From the NCBI RefSeq assembly GCF_025821625.1, contig NZ_JACKSH010000018.1, positions 62,001 through 126,000 on the forward strand: a stretch of DNA of 64,000 nt. The letters are read 5' to 3'. Source of the DNA: Mycolicibacterium pyrenivorans. GTDB taxonomy: Bacteria; Actinomycetota; Actinomycetes; Mycobacteriales; Mycobacteriaceae. The position numbers and the translations under genes were made by a program. Every line of letters begins with the position of its first letter. Within the stretch, counting starts at the first letter, position 1. A model generated the notes under the pieces. That model ran no database searches. It was not told the DNA's origin and was given only the letters and a program-made list of their open reading frames with translations. Positions 41,468-50,621 of this stretch are shown one piece after another.

Positions 41468-43452
41468 TCACCACGGTCCTGGTCGCCAACCGCGGGGAGA
41501 TCGCCCGCAGGGTGTTCGCGACGTGCCGGCGCCTCGGTATCGGCACCGTGGCGGTCTACACCGACCCCGATGCCGACTCCCCCCACGTCGCCGAGGCCGA
41601 CGCCCGGGTGCGCCTTGAGGGCACCCGCGGATATCTGGATCCCGCACAGCTGATCGCGGCGGCTGAGGCCGCGGGTGCGGACGCGATCCATCCCGGTTAC
41701 GGATTCCTCTCGGAGAACCCCGAATTCGCCGCGGCCGTGCAGGACGCCGGACTGACGTGGATCGGGCCGCCGGTGGCTGCCGTGGCGGCGATGGGGTCCA
41801 AGATCGAGGCCAAGAAGATCATGTCCGCCGCGGGCGTGCCGGTGCTCGAGGAACTGGATCCCGACACCGTGACCGCGGACATGCTGCCGGTGCTCATCAA
41901 GGCGTCCGCGGGCGGCGGTGGGCGCGGCATGCGGGTGGTGCGCGACCTCGCCGAGCTTCCCGATCAGGTACAGGCTGCGCAACGCGAGGCCCAGTCGGCG
42001 TTCGGTGATCCGACGGTGTTCTGCGAGCGCTACCTCGACGCCGGACACCACGTCGAGGTCCAGGTGATGGCCGACGCGCACGGCACCGTCTGGGCCGTCG
42101 GCGAGCGGGAATGCTCGATTCAGCGCCGCCACCAGAAGATCATCGAGGAGGCGCCGTCACCGCTCGTCGAACGCGTTGCGGGCATGCGGGACAAGCTGTT
42201 CGAGGCCGCACGGCTGGCGGCGACGGCGATCGGCTACACCGGCGCGGGAACGGTCGAGTTCATGGCCTCCGGCCCGGGTGAGTCCGAGGGCTCATTCTTC
42301 TTCCTCGAGATGAACACCCGCCTGCAGGTGGAACACCCCGTCACCGAGCTCACCTCGGGCCTGGACCTGGTCGAACTGCAACTGTTCATCGCCGACGGCG
42401 CTCCCCTTGATGCCGCGCCGCCCCCCGCGCAGGGCTCGTCGATCGAGGCCAGGCTCTACGCCGAGAACCCGGCCAAGGACTGGCAACCCCAGGCCGGAAC
42501 GGTGCACCGCTTCGGCGTGCCCAACGCGGCCACCGAGTTCGGGCTCCTCAACAGGACCGGCGTCCGCGTCGACGCGGGTATCGCGGACGGGTCGGTGATC
42601 TCGGTCTTCTACGACCCGATGATCGCCAAGGTCATCTCGTACGCGCCGACCCGCAGGCACGCCGCGGCCCTGCTCACCGACGCGCTCACCCGCGCCAGGA
42701 TCCACGGCGTCCGCACCAACCGCGACCTGCTCGTCAACGTGCTGCGCCACCCGGCCTTCCTCGACGGAGCGACCGATACGGCCTTCTTCGACACCCACGG
42801 GCTGGCAGCGCTTGCCGAGCCCAGCTGCGGCGGCCGGGCCGGGGCGTTGGCCGCCATCGCGGCGGCCCTCGCGGATGCGGCCCACAACCGCGGCGCCGCA
42901 CAGGTTCTCGGCGCCGCGCCCAGCGGGTGGCGCAATCTCGCGTCGGGGTACCAAACCAAGCGCTACCAGGATGCCGACGGCCAGGACGGACACGTCTATG
43001 AGATCCGGTACCGCTTCACCCGCACCGGCCTGCATGTCGCCGGGCATGACGACGTCGCGGTGGCCTCGGCCACACCCGAGCATGTCGTGCTCACCGTCGG
43101 TGCGGTGGATCGGCCCTTCGACGTGACCAGCCACGGGGACGACGTGTTCGTCGATTCGCCCGGCGGCTCAGTGCACCTCATTGCGCTGCCCCGCTTCCCC
43201 GATCCCACCGACGCGCTCGCCCAGGGATCGTTGCTGGCGCCGATGCCGGGATCGGTGCTGCGGGTCGGGGCAGTCCTCGGCGACACCGTGACGGCGGGGC
43301 AGCCGCTGGTCTGGCTGGAGGCGATGAAGATGGAGCACACCATCACCGCACCCACGGACGGCGTGCTCGTCGAACTCAACGTCATCACGGGTCAACAGGT
43401 GGAAGTAGGCGCCGTGCTGGCACGCGTCGATTCAGGAGAGGTTGAACAATGA
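41464..43452 (+). CDS. accA2: biotin-dependent acyl-CoA carboxylase alpha subunit
   Basis: 662 residues, counterpart of Rv0973c. Biotin carboxylase domain (1-450: VLVANRGEIARRVF; ASAGGGGRGMRVV ATP-grasp loop; EMNTRLQVEHPVTE) is followed by the BT linker and a biotin carboxyl carrier domain with the biotinylated Lys622 in EAMKMEH. It carboxylates biotin from bicarbonate and ATP, then swings it to AccD2. GTG at 41464 preceded by GGAGGTGTC. Its stop overlaps fadE12 (ATGA). Confidence 0.94.
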   Translation: MITTVLVANRGEIARRVFATCRRLGIGTVAVYTDPDADSPHVAEADARVRLEGTRGYLDPAQLIAAAEAAGADAIHPGYGFLSENPEFAAAVQDAGLTWIGPPVAAVAAMGSKIEAKKIMSAAGVPVLEELDPDTVTADMLPVLIKASAGGGGRGMRVVRDLAELPDQVQAAQREAQSAFGDPTVFCERYLDAGHHVEVQVMADAHGTVWAVGERECSIQRRHQKIIEEAPSPLVERVAGMRDKLFEAARLAATAIGYTGAGTVEFMASGPGESEGSFFFLEMNTRLQVEHPVTELTSGLDLVELQLFIADGAPLDAAPPPAQGSSIEARLYAENPAKDWQPQAGTVHRFGVPNAATEFGLLNRTGVRVDAGIADGSVISVFYDPMIAKVISYAPTRRHAAALLTDALTRARIHGVRTNRDLLVNVLRHPAFLDGATDTAFFDTHGLAALAEPSCGGRAGALAAIAAALADAAHNRGAAQVLGAAPSGWRNLASGYQTKRYQDADGQDGHVYEIRYRFTRTGLHVAGHDDVAVASATPEHVVLTVGAVDRPFDVTSHGDDVFVDSPGGSVHLIALPRFPDPTDALAQGSLLAPMPGSVLRVGAVLGDTVTAGQPLVWLEAMKMEHTITAPTDGVLVELNVITGQQVEVGAVLARVDSGEVEQ

Positions 43453-44612
43453 CCACAGGCTTCGTCGAAACCGAGGAGCAGCAGGCGCTGCGCACGGCGG
43501 TGGCCGCGATGGCCGCCAACTACGGCCAGGACTACTACCTGGAGAAGGCCCGAGCGGGGCAGCATACCGATGAATTATGGACCGAGGCAGGCAAACTCGG
43601 ATTCATCGGGGTAAATCTGCCCGAGGAGTACGGCGGCGGCGGCGCAGGTATGTACGAGCTGAGCCTGGTGATGGAGGAGATGGCCGCCGCGGGCTCCGCC
43701 TTGCTGATGATGGTGGTCTCCCCCGCGATCAACGGCACCATCATCTCCAAGTTCGGCACCGAGGAGCAGAAGAAGCGCTGGATCCCCGGGATCGCCGACG
43801 GCTCGATCACGATGGCGTTCGCCATCACCGAGCCCGACGCCGGCTCGAACTCCCACAAGATCACCACGACCGCCCGACGTGACGGCAGCGACTGGATCCT
43901 GTCCGGGCAGAAGGTGTACATCTCCGGGGTCGACCAGGCGCAGGCGGTGCTGGTCGTCGGCCGAACCGAGGAGGCACGAACCGGCAACCTGAAGCCCGCG
44001 CTGTTCGTGGTGCCCACCGACACAGCGGGTTTCACGTTCACCAAGATCCCGATGGAGATCGTCAGCCCCGAGTTCCAGTTCCAGGTGTTCCTTGACGACG
44101 TGCGGCTGCCGGCCGATGCGCTGGTGGGCTCCGAGGACGCCGCGATCGCTCAGCTGTTCGCCGGGCTGAACCCGGAGCGGATCATGGGCGCCGCCAGCGC
44201 GGTCGGCATGGGCCGCTTCGCGATCGGCAAGGCCGTCGACTACGTGAAGACCCGCCAGGTGTGGAAGACGCCGATCGGTGCGCATCAGGGTCTTTCGCAT
44301 CCCCTGGCGCAGAACCACATAGAGATCGAGCTGGCCAAGCTGATGATGCAGAAGGCGGCCGCCCTCTACGACAGCGGAGACGACGCCGGTGCGGCCGAAG
44401 CGGCGAACATGGCGAAGTACGCCGCGGGCGAGGCGTCGGTGCGCGCCGTCGACCAGGCCGTCCAGTCGCTCGGCGGCAACGGCCTGACCAAGGAGTACGG
44501 CATCGCCTCGGTCCTGACGGCGTCACGCCTGGCGCGGATCGCCCCGGTCAGCCGCGAGATGATCCTCAACTTCGTCGCGCAGACGTCGCTCGGCCTCCCC
44601 CGGTCGTACTGA
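43449..44612 (+). CDS. fadE12: acyl-CoA dehydrogenase FadE12
   Basis: 387 residues, counterpart of Rv0972c. Motifs: PEEYGGGGAGMYE, the flavin-site MAFAITEPDAGSNSHK and SGQKVYISGVDQA, and the C-terminal AVQSLGGNGLTKEYGI. As in FadE13, the family EGT near the C terminus is absent (LARIAPVSREM), as in several branched-chain or ring-type dehydrogenases. Two different dehydrogenases in one operon suggest two desaturation steps or two chain types. ATG overlaps accA2 stop; stop overlaps echA7 start (TGATG). Confidence 0.92.
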   Translation: MTTGFVETEEQQALRTAVAAMAANYGQDYYLEKARAGQHTDELWTEAGKLGFIGVNLPEEYGGGGAGMYELSLVMEEMAAAGSALLMMVVSPAINGTIISKFGTEEQKKRWIPGIADGSITMAFAITEPDAGSNSHKITTTARRDGSDWILSGQKVYISGVDQAQAVLVVGRTEEARTGNLKPALFVVPTDTAGFTFTKIPMEIVSPEFQFQVFLDDVRLPADALVGSEDAAIAQLFAGLNPERIMGAASAVGMGRFAIGKAVDYVKTRQVWKTPIGAHQGLSHPLAQNHIEIELAKLMMQKAAALYDSGDDAGAAEAANMAKYAAGEASVRAVDQAVQSLGGNGLTKEYGIASVLTASRLARIAPVSREMILNFVAQTSLGLPRSY

Positions 44613-45415
44613 TGGCCGAACCAATCCCCGGGTCGCCCCGCTCCTGCCCGCCGGCGCTGGTCCGCTACGAAGCCGAAGGCCCGGTCGCGCGACTGATCCT
44701 GGACTCGCCGAGCAACCGCAATGCGCTGTCCACGGCACTGGTCGAACAGCTGCACGACGGATTGACACGGGCATCGGCCCAACACGGCGTGCGGGTGGTG
44801 GTGCTCGGCCACACCGGCGGAACGTTCTGCGCCGGCGCCGATCTCAGTGAGGCCGCGGGCCGTGATCCTGCCGACCTTGCCGTCGAGCGTGCGCAGGACA
44901 TGACCCGCCTGCTGCGCAGGCTCCTCGAGCTGCCGCTGCCGGTCATCGCGGCGATCGACGGCCACGTCCGGGCCGGCGGGCTGGGGCTGGTCGGCGCGTG
45001 CGACATCGCGGTCGCGGGCGGCTCCAGCACGTTCGCACTCAGCGAGGCGCGTATCGGCGTTGCGCCGTCGATCATCTCGCTGACCCTGCTGCCGAAGATG
45101 ACTGCGCGCGCAGCCGGGCGCTACTTCCTCACCGGGGAGAGGTTCGGCGTCGCCGCCGCAGCCGAGATGGGGCTGATCACCGTCGCCGCCGATGACGTGC
45201 CCGCCGCCGTCACCGAGTTGACGTCGGCGATCGCGCTCGGCTCCCCGCAGGGGCTCGCCGAATCGAAGGCGCTGACGACGGCCGCCATCCTCGCCGACTT
45301 CGATCGGCACGCAGAGAAATTGACGCAACAGTCGGCGGCGTTGTTCGTCTCCGACGAGGCGCGCGAAGGAATGCTGGCCTTCCTCGAGAAGCGCCGGCCC
45401 AACTGGGTCAGCTAA
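44612..45415 (+). CDS. echA7: enoyl-CoA hydratase/isomerase EchA7
   Basis: 267 residues, counterpart of Rv0971c. Crotonase fold with oxyanion-hole sequences GTFCAGADLSEA and HVRAGGLGLVGACDIAVAG, and ALSEARIGVAP after the second half. The residue after GACD and the SEARIGV Glu are placed as in hydratases acting on glutaconyl- or methylglutaconyl-type CoA esters. It would hydrate the carboxylated enoyl-CoA made by AccA2/AccD2. Last gene of the operon; the minicistron repeats begin about 50 bases downstream. Confidence 0.9.
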   Translation: MAEPIPGSPRSCPPALVRYEAEGPVARLILDSPSNRNALSTALVEQLHDGLTRASAQHGVRVVVLGHTGGTFCAGADLSEAAGRDPADLAVERAQDMTRLLRRLLELPLPVIAAIDGHVRAGGLGLVGACDIAVAGGSSTFALSEARIGVAPSIISLTLLPKMTARAAGRYFLTGERFGVAAAAEMGLITVAADDVPAAVTELTSAIALGSPQGLAESKALTTAAILADFDRHAEKLTQQSAALFVSDEAREGMLAFLEKRRPNWVS

Positions 45416-45467
45416 CCCTTACAGTTTGGCCAAGACTCTTGCATGTGCCGACGTTCGTCGTAGGCTC

Positions 45468-45631
45468 GTGGGCGCTTGTGCTGCGACGAGCCCTCGGGCG
45501 AGGAGCCGACGATGACGACGAGCCCTCGGGCGAGGAGCCGACGATGACGACGAGCCCTCGGGCGAGGAGCCGACAATGACGACGAGCCCTCGGGCGAGGA
45601 GCCGACAATGACGACGAGATGGCCGCGATGA
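45468..45631 (+). repeat. 32-bp minicistron repeat array upstream of the DUF1707 gene
   Basis: Four 32-base units start at 45485, 45517, 45549 and 45581 (partial fifth at 45613). Each unit contains GAGGAG, six bases, ATG, and the frame from each ATG (45512, 45544, 45576) encodes MTTSPRARSR plus R or Q and stops in a TGA that overlaps the next ATG. A GTG at 45468 starts the chain and the last, divergent frame (45608-45631, MTTRWPR) overlaps the ATG of the DUF1707 gene. Unit length is 36 minus the four-base overlap. Confidence 0.9.
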
Positions 45632-46209
45632 GCAACCCTGCGTCGCGGCACGGATCGAAGCGCGCCGCCGACACCGATCGGATTCAGGTAGCACAACTGC
45701 TGACCGACGCCGCCGCATCGGGCACACTTCAGCTCAGCGATTACGAGGATCGTCTGACCAGGGCTTATGCCGCCCAGACCTACGACGAACTCGACCGGTT
45801 GTCGGCCGACCTCCCCGGAGCGGTGACGCGGGGCCGCAGCGGTCCGTGCCGTCCGGCGCCGTCCACGGTGCTACTGGCGATCCTGAGCGGCTTCGAACGC
45901 CGCGGCCGGTGGAATGTGCCGCGCCGGCTGACCACCTTCGCGCTGTGGGGCGGGGGGGTGGTCGACATGCGGTACGCCGACTTCACTTCCCATGACGTCG
46001 ACATCCGGTCCTACTCGATCATGGGCGGACAGACCATCCTGGTCCCGCCGGAGGTCAACGTCGATCTCCGCGGGGTCGCGGTGATGGGCAGCTTCGATCA
46101 CCACGTCAGCGGCGACGGATCTCCCGGTGCGCCGTGCGTTCGGGTCCGGGGCTTCTCGCTGTGGGGCAAGGTCGCAGTCAAGCGCAAGAAGCGCACCGCC
46201 ACCGACTGA
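45628..46209 (+). CDS. DUF1707 / LiaF-like C-terminal domain protein (Rv0966c-like)
   Basis: 193 residues. The N-terminal DUF1707 (about 15-70: TDRIQVAQLLTDAAASGTLQLSDYEDRL) is followed by a short linker and a beta-helical LiaF-type domain (SIMGGQTILVPPEVNVDLRGVAVMG). No membrane segment is obvious. DUF1707 proteins are common in actinobacteria and sometimes tied to envelope stress, but no mechanism is known. The ATG at 45628 is preferred over 45619 because the last minicistron stops exactly there with an ATGA overlap. Convergent with the VWA gene after six bases. Confidence 0.82.
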   Translation: MSNPASRHGSKRAADTDRIQVAQLLTDAAASGTLQLSDYEDRLTRAYAAQTYDELDRLSADLPGAVTRGRSGPCRPAPSTVLLAILSGFERRGRWNVPRRLTTFALWGGGVVDMRYADFTSHDVDIRSYSIMGGQTILVPPEVNVDLRGVAVMGSFDHHVSGDGSPGAPCVRVRGFSLWGKVAVKRKKRTATD

Positions 46210-46215
46210 CCCGGT

Positions 46216-48189
46216 CTAGCGCCGACGCTTCGCGCCCAGGTAGTCCCCGACCACCGCGGCGCCCAGTCCGTCCAGATCGGGCACCACCACACGGCCACCC
46301 ACCCGGCGGGCCACCTGGTCGATGAAGCGGGCGAGTCCGGGGTCGCTGCCGAGCCGGAAGATCGTCACCTGTGCCCCCAGCTTGGCGACCTCGTCGAATC
46401 CCCGCACGGTGTGCGCGATGGTCCTCGGGTGCGGCGGGTAGTCAAAAAAGACTGACGAACTTCCATTCCCGTCGAAGTCCTCGAGGTGCGCAGTCGGCTC
46501 ACCGTCGGTGACGACGAGCACCACCGGCTGTGCGTTGGGATGCCTGCGCAGGTGCCGGGTGGCCAGTGCCAGCGCGTGATGCAGGTTGGTGCCCTGTTCG
46601 TACACGCCCTCGAGCCCGGTCAGCTCGGCGGCGGTCACGGTGCGCGCATACCGGCCGAAGGCCACGATCTGCAGGGCGTCCGACCGGAACCGCGTGCTGA
46701 CGAGGTGGTTGAGCGCCAGCGCGGTCTGCTTCATGGGCAGCCAGCGGTTCTCCATCACCATCGAGAACGACGTGTCGACCAGCAGCGCCACAGCCGCCTG
46801 CGTGCGGGTCTCGGTCTCGGAAATCTCGACGTCCTCGACCGTAAGCCTGATTGGGCCCGCCCGCTCACCCGTTCCCGCCTCCCGAAGCACCGCGTTGGTG
46901 AGGGTCCGGGTGACGTTCCACGGCTCGGTGTCGCCGAACTGCCACGGCCTGGTAGCGCCGGTCAGTTCGCCTGCCGCACCGGCCCTGCGGGTGTCACGCT
47001 CTCCGTGACGGCCCGAGAGTTGTTGTGCCACATCACGCAACGCCGCCTGACCGAGTTGGCGCATCGCCTTCGGCGACAGCCGCCACTGCCCGTCTGCACC
47101 GCGGTCCAGGAACCCCTGGTTCATCAGCGCGCGTTCCAGCTCCGCGAGGGTGCGCGCGTTGACGGCGGCCTCGTCGCCGAGCTGACGGGCGAGCATGTCG
47201 AGATCGACGTCGTCCATGGTCGCCCCGGCATAGCTCTGGGACAGCTGCTCGGCAAGCTGCTCGAGCTCGGCGATGTCGGCCAGCGCCTGGGCGCCCTCCC
47301 CCATGCCCAGCGGGTCGTTCCCGGAGAAGCGCTGCGAGCCGTCCCAGTCCTCCCCCGGCCGGGCGGCCTGCAGGTGACCGTCGAGGCGGTTGAGGGCGTT
47401 CATCAGCGACGGCGACCCGAAAGCCTGCTGCGCCAGGGCATCCAACTCTGCTCGCTGCTGCTCGGACAGGCTGTTGCGGAACCGTTGCGCGGCCGCGGCG
47501 CGCTGGGCCAGCGAGTCGAGCAGCTCGTCGATGTTCTTCGGGTTCTCGGGGAAGAACTCGCCGTGCTTGCCCATGAAGTCCTCGAAATCCTGCTGCGAGT
47601 CTTCACCTTTGGCGTGTTTGTCGAGAAGGTCGTTGAGGTCGTCGAGCATGTCGTTGACGCGCTGGCGGTCCTCGTCGGTGGCGTTTTCCAGCGCCTCTTT
47701 CATACCGGCGAACCGTTGGTCGAGCATCTCGCGGCCCATCAGGTCCTTGATCTGCTCGTACTTCTCGCGGGCCTCCTGCGAACGCCAGTCGTACTCGGAG
47801 AGCTCCTGCACGGCCTTGGCCGGAGACGGCGAAAGCGATTCGAGCTGCAGTTCCCCGAACCTGGCATCGTCGTCGAGCGCGCGCGCAAGCTCCTTGCGTT
47901 CGGCCAGCACCGCCTCGTCGAGCAGTTTCTTGATGTCGGCGAGGGTGCCGTCGAGGTTGTTGCGCTGCAACAACTCCCGCCGGCGCCGGTTGGCCTCGGC
48001 GGCCAGCTTGTCGGCACCCGGCATGTTCTTCGACCCGCGCCGAAGCAGTTCGGACAGCGCCCGCCGCGGCGAGGTGCCCTCCATGACGTCCTGTCCGATC
48101 GCCTCGAGCGCCTCGCGCAGGTCGATAGGGGGCGCCAGCGGGTCCGGGCCTCCTGTGTATCGCGAATAGCGCGACAAGCGTTTAGCCAT
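46216..48189 (-). CDS. von Willebrand factor A domain protein (Rv0959-like)
   Basis: 657 residues. Residues 1-430 are helical and charged with probable coiled coils; the C-terminal 200 residues form a VWA domain whose MIDAS motif is DTSFSM, with conserved Thr and Asp downstream (VVTDGEPT). Proteins of this shape pair with MoxR/magnesium-chelatase-like AAA ATPases as substrate-binding partners, and the ATPase gene directly upstream overlaps it by eight bases. The process served is unknown. ATG at 48189 chosen for that overlap. Confidence 0.85.
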   Translation of the reverse strand: MAKRLSRYSRYTGGPDPLAPPIDLREALEAIGQDVMEGTSPRRALSELLRRGSKNMPGADKLAAEANRRRRELLQRNNLDGTLADIKKLLDEAVLAERKELARALDDDARFGELQLESLSPSPAKAVQELSEYDWRSQEAREKYEQIKDLMGREMLDQRFAGMKEALENATDEDRQRVNDMLDDLNDLLDKHAKGEDSQQDFEDFMGKHGEFFPENPKNIDELLDSLAQRAAAAQRFRNSLSEQQRAELDALAQQAFGSPSLMNALNRLDGHLQAARPGEDWDGSQRFSGNDPLGMGEGAQALADIAELEQLAEQLSQSYAGATMDDVDLDMLARQLGDEAAVNARTLAELERALMNQGFLDRGADGQWRLSPKAMRQLGQAALRDVAQQLSGRHGERDTRRAGAAGELTGATRPWQFGDTEPWNVTRTLTNAVLREAGTGERAGPIRLTVEDVEISETETRTQAAVALLVDTSFSMVMENRWLPMKQTALALNHLVSTRFRSDALQIVAFGRYARTVTAAELTGLEGVYEQGTNLHHALALATRHLRRHPNAQPVVLVVTDGEPTAHLEDFDGNGSSSVFFDYPPHPRTIAHTVRGFDEVAKLGAQVTIFRLGSDPGLARFIDQVARRVGGRVVVPDLDGLGAAVVGDYLGAKRRR

Positions 48190-49564
48190 AGACGGTTTCG
48201 CCCTCATCTGAGACCTTGTCGATGCGCTTCGCCAGGTACAGCGCCTCGAGTGCCAACTCGATCGCGGCGGCCCGTTGGCCGTCGCTCTGTGCTTCCAGCC
48301 GTCGCTGGATCTCCGCGACCGCGGGCACCTCGGGCACCGCGGCGAGCACGTCGCGTGCTGACACCCGGTCCCCGGTGGTGACGGGCGAGCCGTTTTCGAC
48401 TGCCGTCACGATCGGCCCGACATCGATCCCGCCGAGCAGGCGCTGCGCGGTGTCGGCGGTGGCGCGCCGCAGCAGATGCTCCAGCACCGCCTGTTCGCGG
48501 CCCTCCTCGCCGGATTCGAACTCCAGCTTGCCGCGGAGCACGTCGATCACGGTCCCGAGGTCGACGACGCGCGCGACGGGATCCTGTTCGCCGAGCACCG
48601 CAGCGCGGTGGCGCGCCGCTGCCGCGACGGTTTCGGCGGCCGCGATCGCGAACCGCGCGGACACCCCGGAGCGCTGGTCGATGGAGTTGGACTCCCGCAG
48701 GCTGCGGGCGAACCTGGCCAGGATCTGCAGCAGATAGCCGGGCACTTCGGCGGCCAGGTGCGCCTCCTGGTTGATGACGCCCACCTCGGCGTCGAGTTCC
48801 AGCGGGTAGTGCGTGCGGATCTCGGCACCGAACCGGTCCTTGAGCGGGGTGATGATGCGCCCGCGGTTGGTGTAGTCCTCGGGGTTGGCGCTGGCGACGA
48901 CGAGGACGTCCAGCGGCAGCCGCAGCGTGTAGCCGCGCACCTGGATGTCCCGCTCCTCCATCACGTTGAGCATCGCGACCTGGATGCGCTCGGCGAGGTC
49001 GGGCAGCTCGTTGACGGCGACGATGCCGCGGTGCGCCCGCGGGATCAGGCCGTAGGCGATGGTCTCGGGGTCCCCCAGGCTGCGGCCCTCGGCGACCTTG
49101 ATCGGGTCGATGTCGCCGACGAGGTCGGCGACGCTGGTGTCGGGGGTGGCCAGCTTCTCGGTGTAGCGCTCGCTGCGGTGCCGCCAGGCCACGGGCAGGT
49201 CGTCTCCGGAGTCGGCGGCCCTGCGGATCGACTCCGGGGTGATCGGGCTGTAGGGGTGTTCGCCGAGTTCGGCCCCGGCGATCACCGGTGTCCACTCGTC
49301 GAGCAGGCCGGTCAGGGCGCGCAGCAGCCGCGTCTTGCCCTGCCCGCGCTCCCCGAGCAGCACGACGTCGTGACCGGCGATCAGGGCGCGTTCCAGCTGC
49401 GGGATCACGGTGTCCTCGAAACCCAGGATGCCGGTCCACAGGTCCCGCCCTTCGGCCAGCGCGGCCAGCAGGTTCTCCCGCATCTCGGCCTTGACACTGC
49501 GTTCGCGGTGTCCGGATGCCCGCAGTTCGCCGACGGTGCGGGGGAGGTCGTTAGGTGAAGTCAC
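48182..49564 (-). CDS. MoxR/magnesium-chelatase-like AAA+ ATPase (Rv0958-like)
   Basis: 460 residues. Walker A is GERGQGKTRL (about residues 72-81). Walker B reads GIVAVNELPDL, with Asn where Asp is usual but the Glu kept. Sensor and arginine-finger regions (VVASANPEDYTNRGRIITPLKDRFG) and a C-terminal helical domain follow. It is labelled magnesium chelatase in M. tuberculosis, but there is no chlorophyll pathway; as a VWA-partnered ATPase it more likely remodels or inserts metal in a protein complex. Transcribed with the VWA gene. Confidence 0.85.
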   Translation of the reverse strand: MTSPNDLPRTVGELRASGHRERSVKAEMRENLLAALAEGRDLWTGILGFEDTVIPQLERALIAGHDVVLLGERGQGKTRLLRALTGLLDEWTPVIAGAELGEHPYSPITPESIRRAADSGDDLPVAWRHRSERYTEKLATPDTSVADLVGDIDPIKVAEGRSLGDPETIAYGLIPRAHRGIVAVNELPDLAERIQVAMLNVMEERDIQVRGYTLRLPLDVLVVASANPEDYTNRGRIITPLKDRFGAEIRTHYPLELDAEVGVINQEAHLAAEVPGYLLQILARFARSLRESNSIDQRSGVSARFAIAAAETVAAAARHRAAVLGEQDPVARVVDLGTVIDVLRGKLEFESGEEGREQAVLEHLLRRATADTAQRLLGGIDVGPIVTAVENGSPVTTGDRVSARDVLAAVPEVPAVAEIQRRLEAQSDGQRAAAIELALEALYLAKRIDKVSDEGETVYG

Positions 49565-49623
49565 CTCTCCACGCTACGACTCCTGTCGAGCGGCGGCATC
49601 GCTTACCCGGTCGGCCGCCCGAA

Positions 49624-49672
49624 TGTGGGGTTGAGACACGCTTGGACCGGACGGGCGGTCCTCAACCCCACA
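49624..49672. repeat. 12-bp inverted repeat at the 3' end of the nuclease-like gene
   Basis: TGTGGGGTTGAG (49624-49635) is perfectly repeated inverted as CTCAACCCCACA (49661-49672), loop 25 bases. The stop codon of the AbiEi/DUF559 gene lies within the right arm. It could terminate that gene or mark the edge of an inserted unit. Confidence 0.65.
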
Positions 49673-50588
49673 CTGGCCCGCCACTCCACTCCGTGAGCGT
49701 CGCATCGAGCCGGATTCGGCGGTAATCCGGCCACCCCGCTGCCCGCATGGCATCGCGGACGCGCGTCAGGAACACCTCGGGGCGGTAGCGCAGGATGTCG
49801 CGGCTGACCCTGATGATCGTCCACCCCTGACCCTGAAGTTCGGCGGAGCGGTCGATATCGCGGGCACGCACCGCCGGATCAGTCCAGTGCTGCGGCCCGT
49901 CATATTCCACCCCCACCCTCCACCGCTGCCATCCCATGTCGAGGCGGCCGATGAAGTACCCGTGGTCGTCGCACACGACGATCTGTGTGCGCGGCCGCGG
50001 AAAGCCCGCAGCCGTCAGCAGCAGCCGGGTACGTGTCTCCGGTGGGGATTCGGCGCCGCCGTCCATCAGCTTCACCACTCGACGCAGTTGAACGAGCCCA
50101 CGAGCACCGCGACCGCGCTGCACCAGCAGTTCCAGGTCGGCGGGCAGCAGTCCTGTGGCGTTCGCCAGGGCGTCCACACCGACGACCGCCTGTACCAAGG
50201 GGTCTCGTCGGCCTAGGTCGAACGCAGTGCGCGCGGGGGTCGTCGTCGGAATGCCGCGAACAGAGCAGACATCCTCGTCGGTCAGCGTCGCTCGATGGAT
50301 CACGATGCCATCAACATCGCCTGCCTGCCTACGAATCAACTCGGCCGGCAGGCCGGCGTCGATCCAGCGGGTGCCGTGCAACGCCGCCGCGGAGCGTCCG
50401 GCAACGGTCGCGGCCCGACCAGACCACAACCACGCTCCGACCGCTCGCGTGGCCGGCGTCAGTGTCTTGCCTCTGGGCACGTAGACGTTGCGGTGCAGCA
50501 TCACGTACTGGCTACGCAACGTCCGTTTGGTCACCCGCCCGGCCGCGCGAGCTTCGGTGCCGAGAAAGGGCCATGCCTCGTCCCCCAT
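49662..50588 (-). CDS. AbiEi-like / DUF559 endonuclease-like protein
   Basis: 308 residues. The N-terminal part (about 1-110) resembles AbiEi winged-helix antitoxin regions (VTKRTLRSQYVMLHRNVYVPRG, here abbreviated to VMLHRNVYVP). The C-terminal part (about 190-285) is a DUF559/Vsr-like PD-(D/E)xK domain with D in GRLDMGW and E in GVEYDGPQHW, then R-DxxRxxxLQGQGW. Such orphan proteins are frequent in actinobacteria with no partner toxin gene nearby; a role in defence, repair or mobility is possible. No Shine-Dalgarno is clear. Short perfect inverted repeats flank the gene on both sides. Confidence 0.78.
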   Translation of the reverse strand: MGDEAWPFLGTEARAAGRVTKRTLRSQYVMLHRNVYVPRGKTLTPATRAVGAWLWSGRAATVAGRSAAALHGTRWIDAGLPAELIRRQAGDVDGIVIHRATLTDEDVCSVRGIPTTTPARTAFDLGRRDPLVQAVVGVDALANATGLLPADLELLVQRGRGARGLVQLRRVVKLMDGGAESPPETRTRLLLTAAGFPRPRTQIVVCDDHGYFIGRLDMGWQRWRVGVEYDGPQHWTDPAVRARDIDRSAELQGQGWTIIRVSRDILRYRPEVFLTRVRDAMRAAGWPDYRRIRLDATLTEWSGGPVWG

Positions 50589-50621
50589 GAGCCGACGGTG
50601 GCATCTCGGCCCGACATCACT

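Noticed and set aside
45485..45618. Regular 32-bp repeats considered as a CRISPR array
   Set aside because: Units are directly adjacent with no unique spacers, and no cas genes are nearby; the start/stop chaining explains them.
46486..48381. 631-codon open frame on the plus strand
   Set aside because: Antisense to the VWA gene, whose domain and MIDAS motif are clear.
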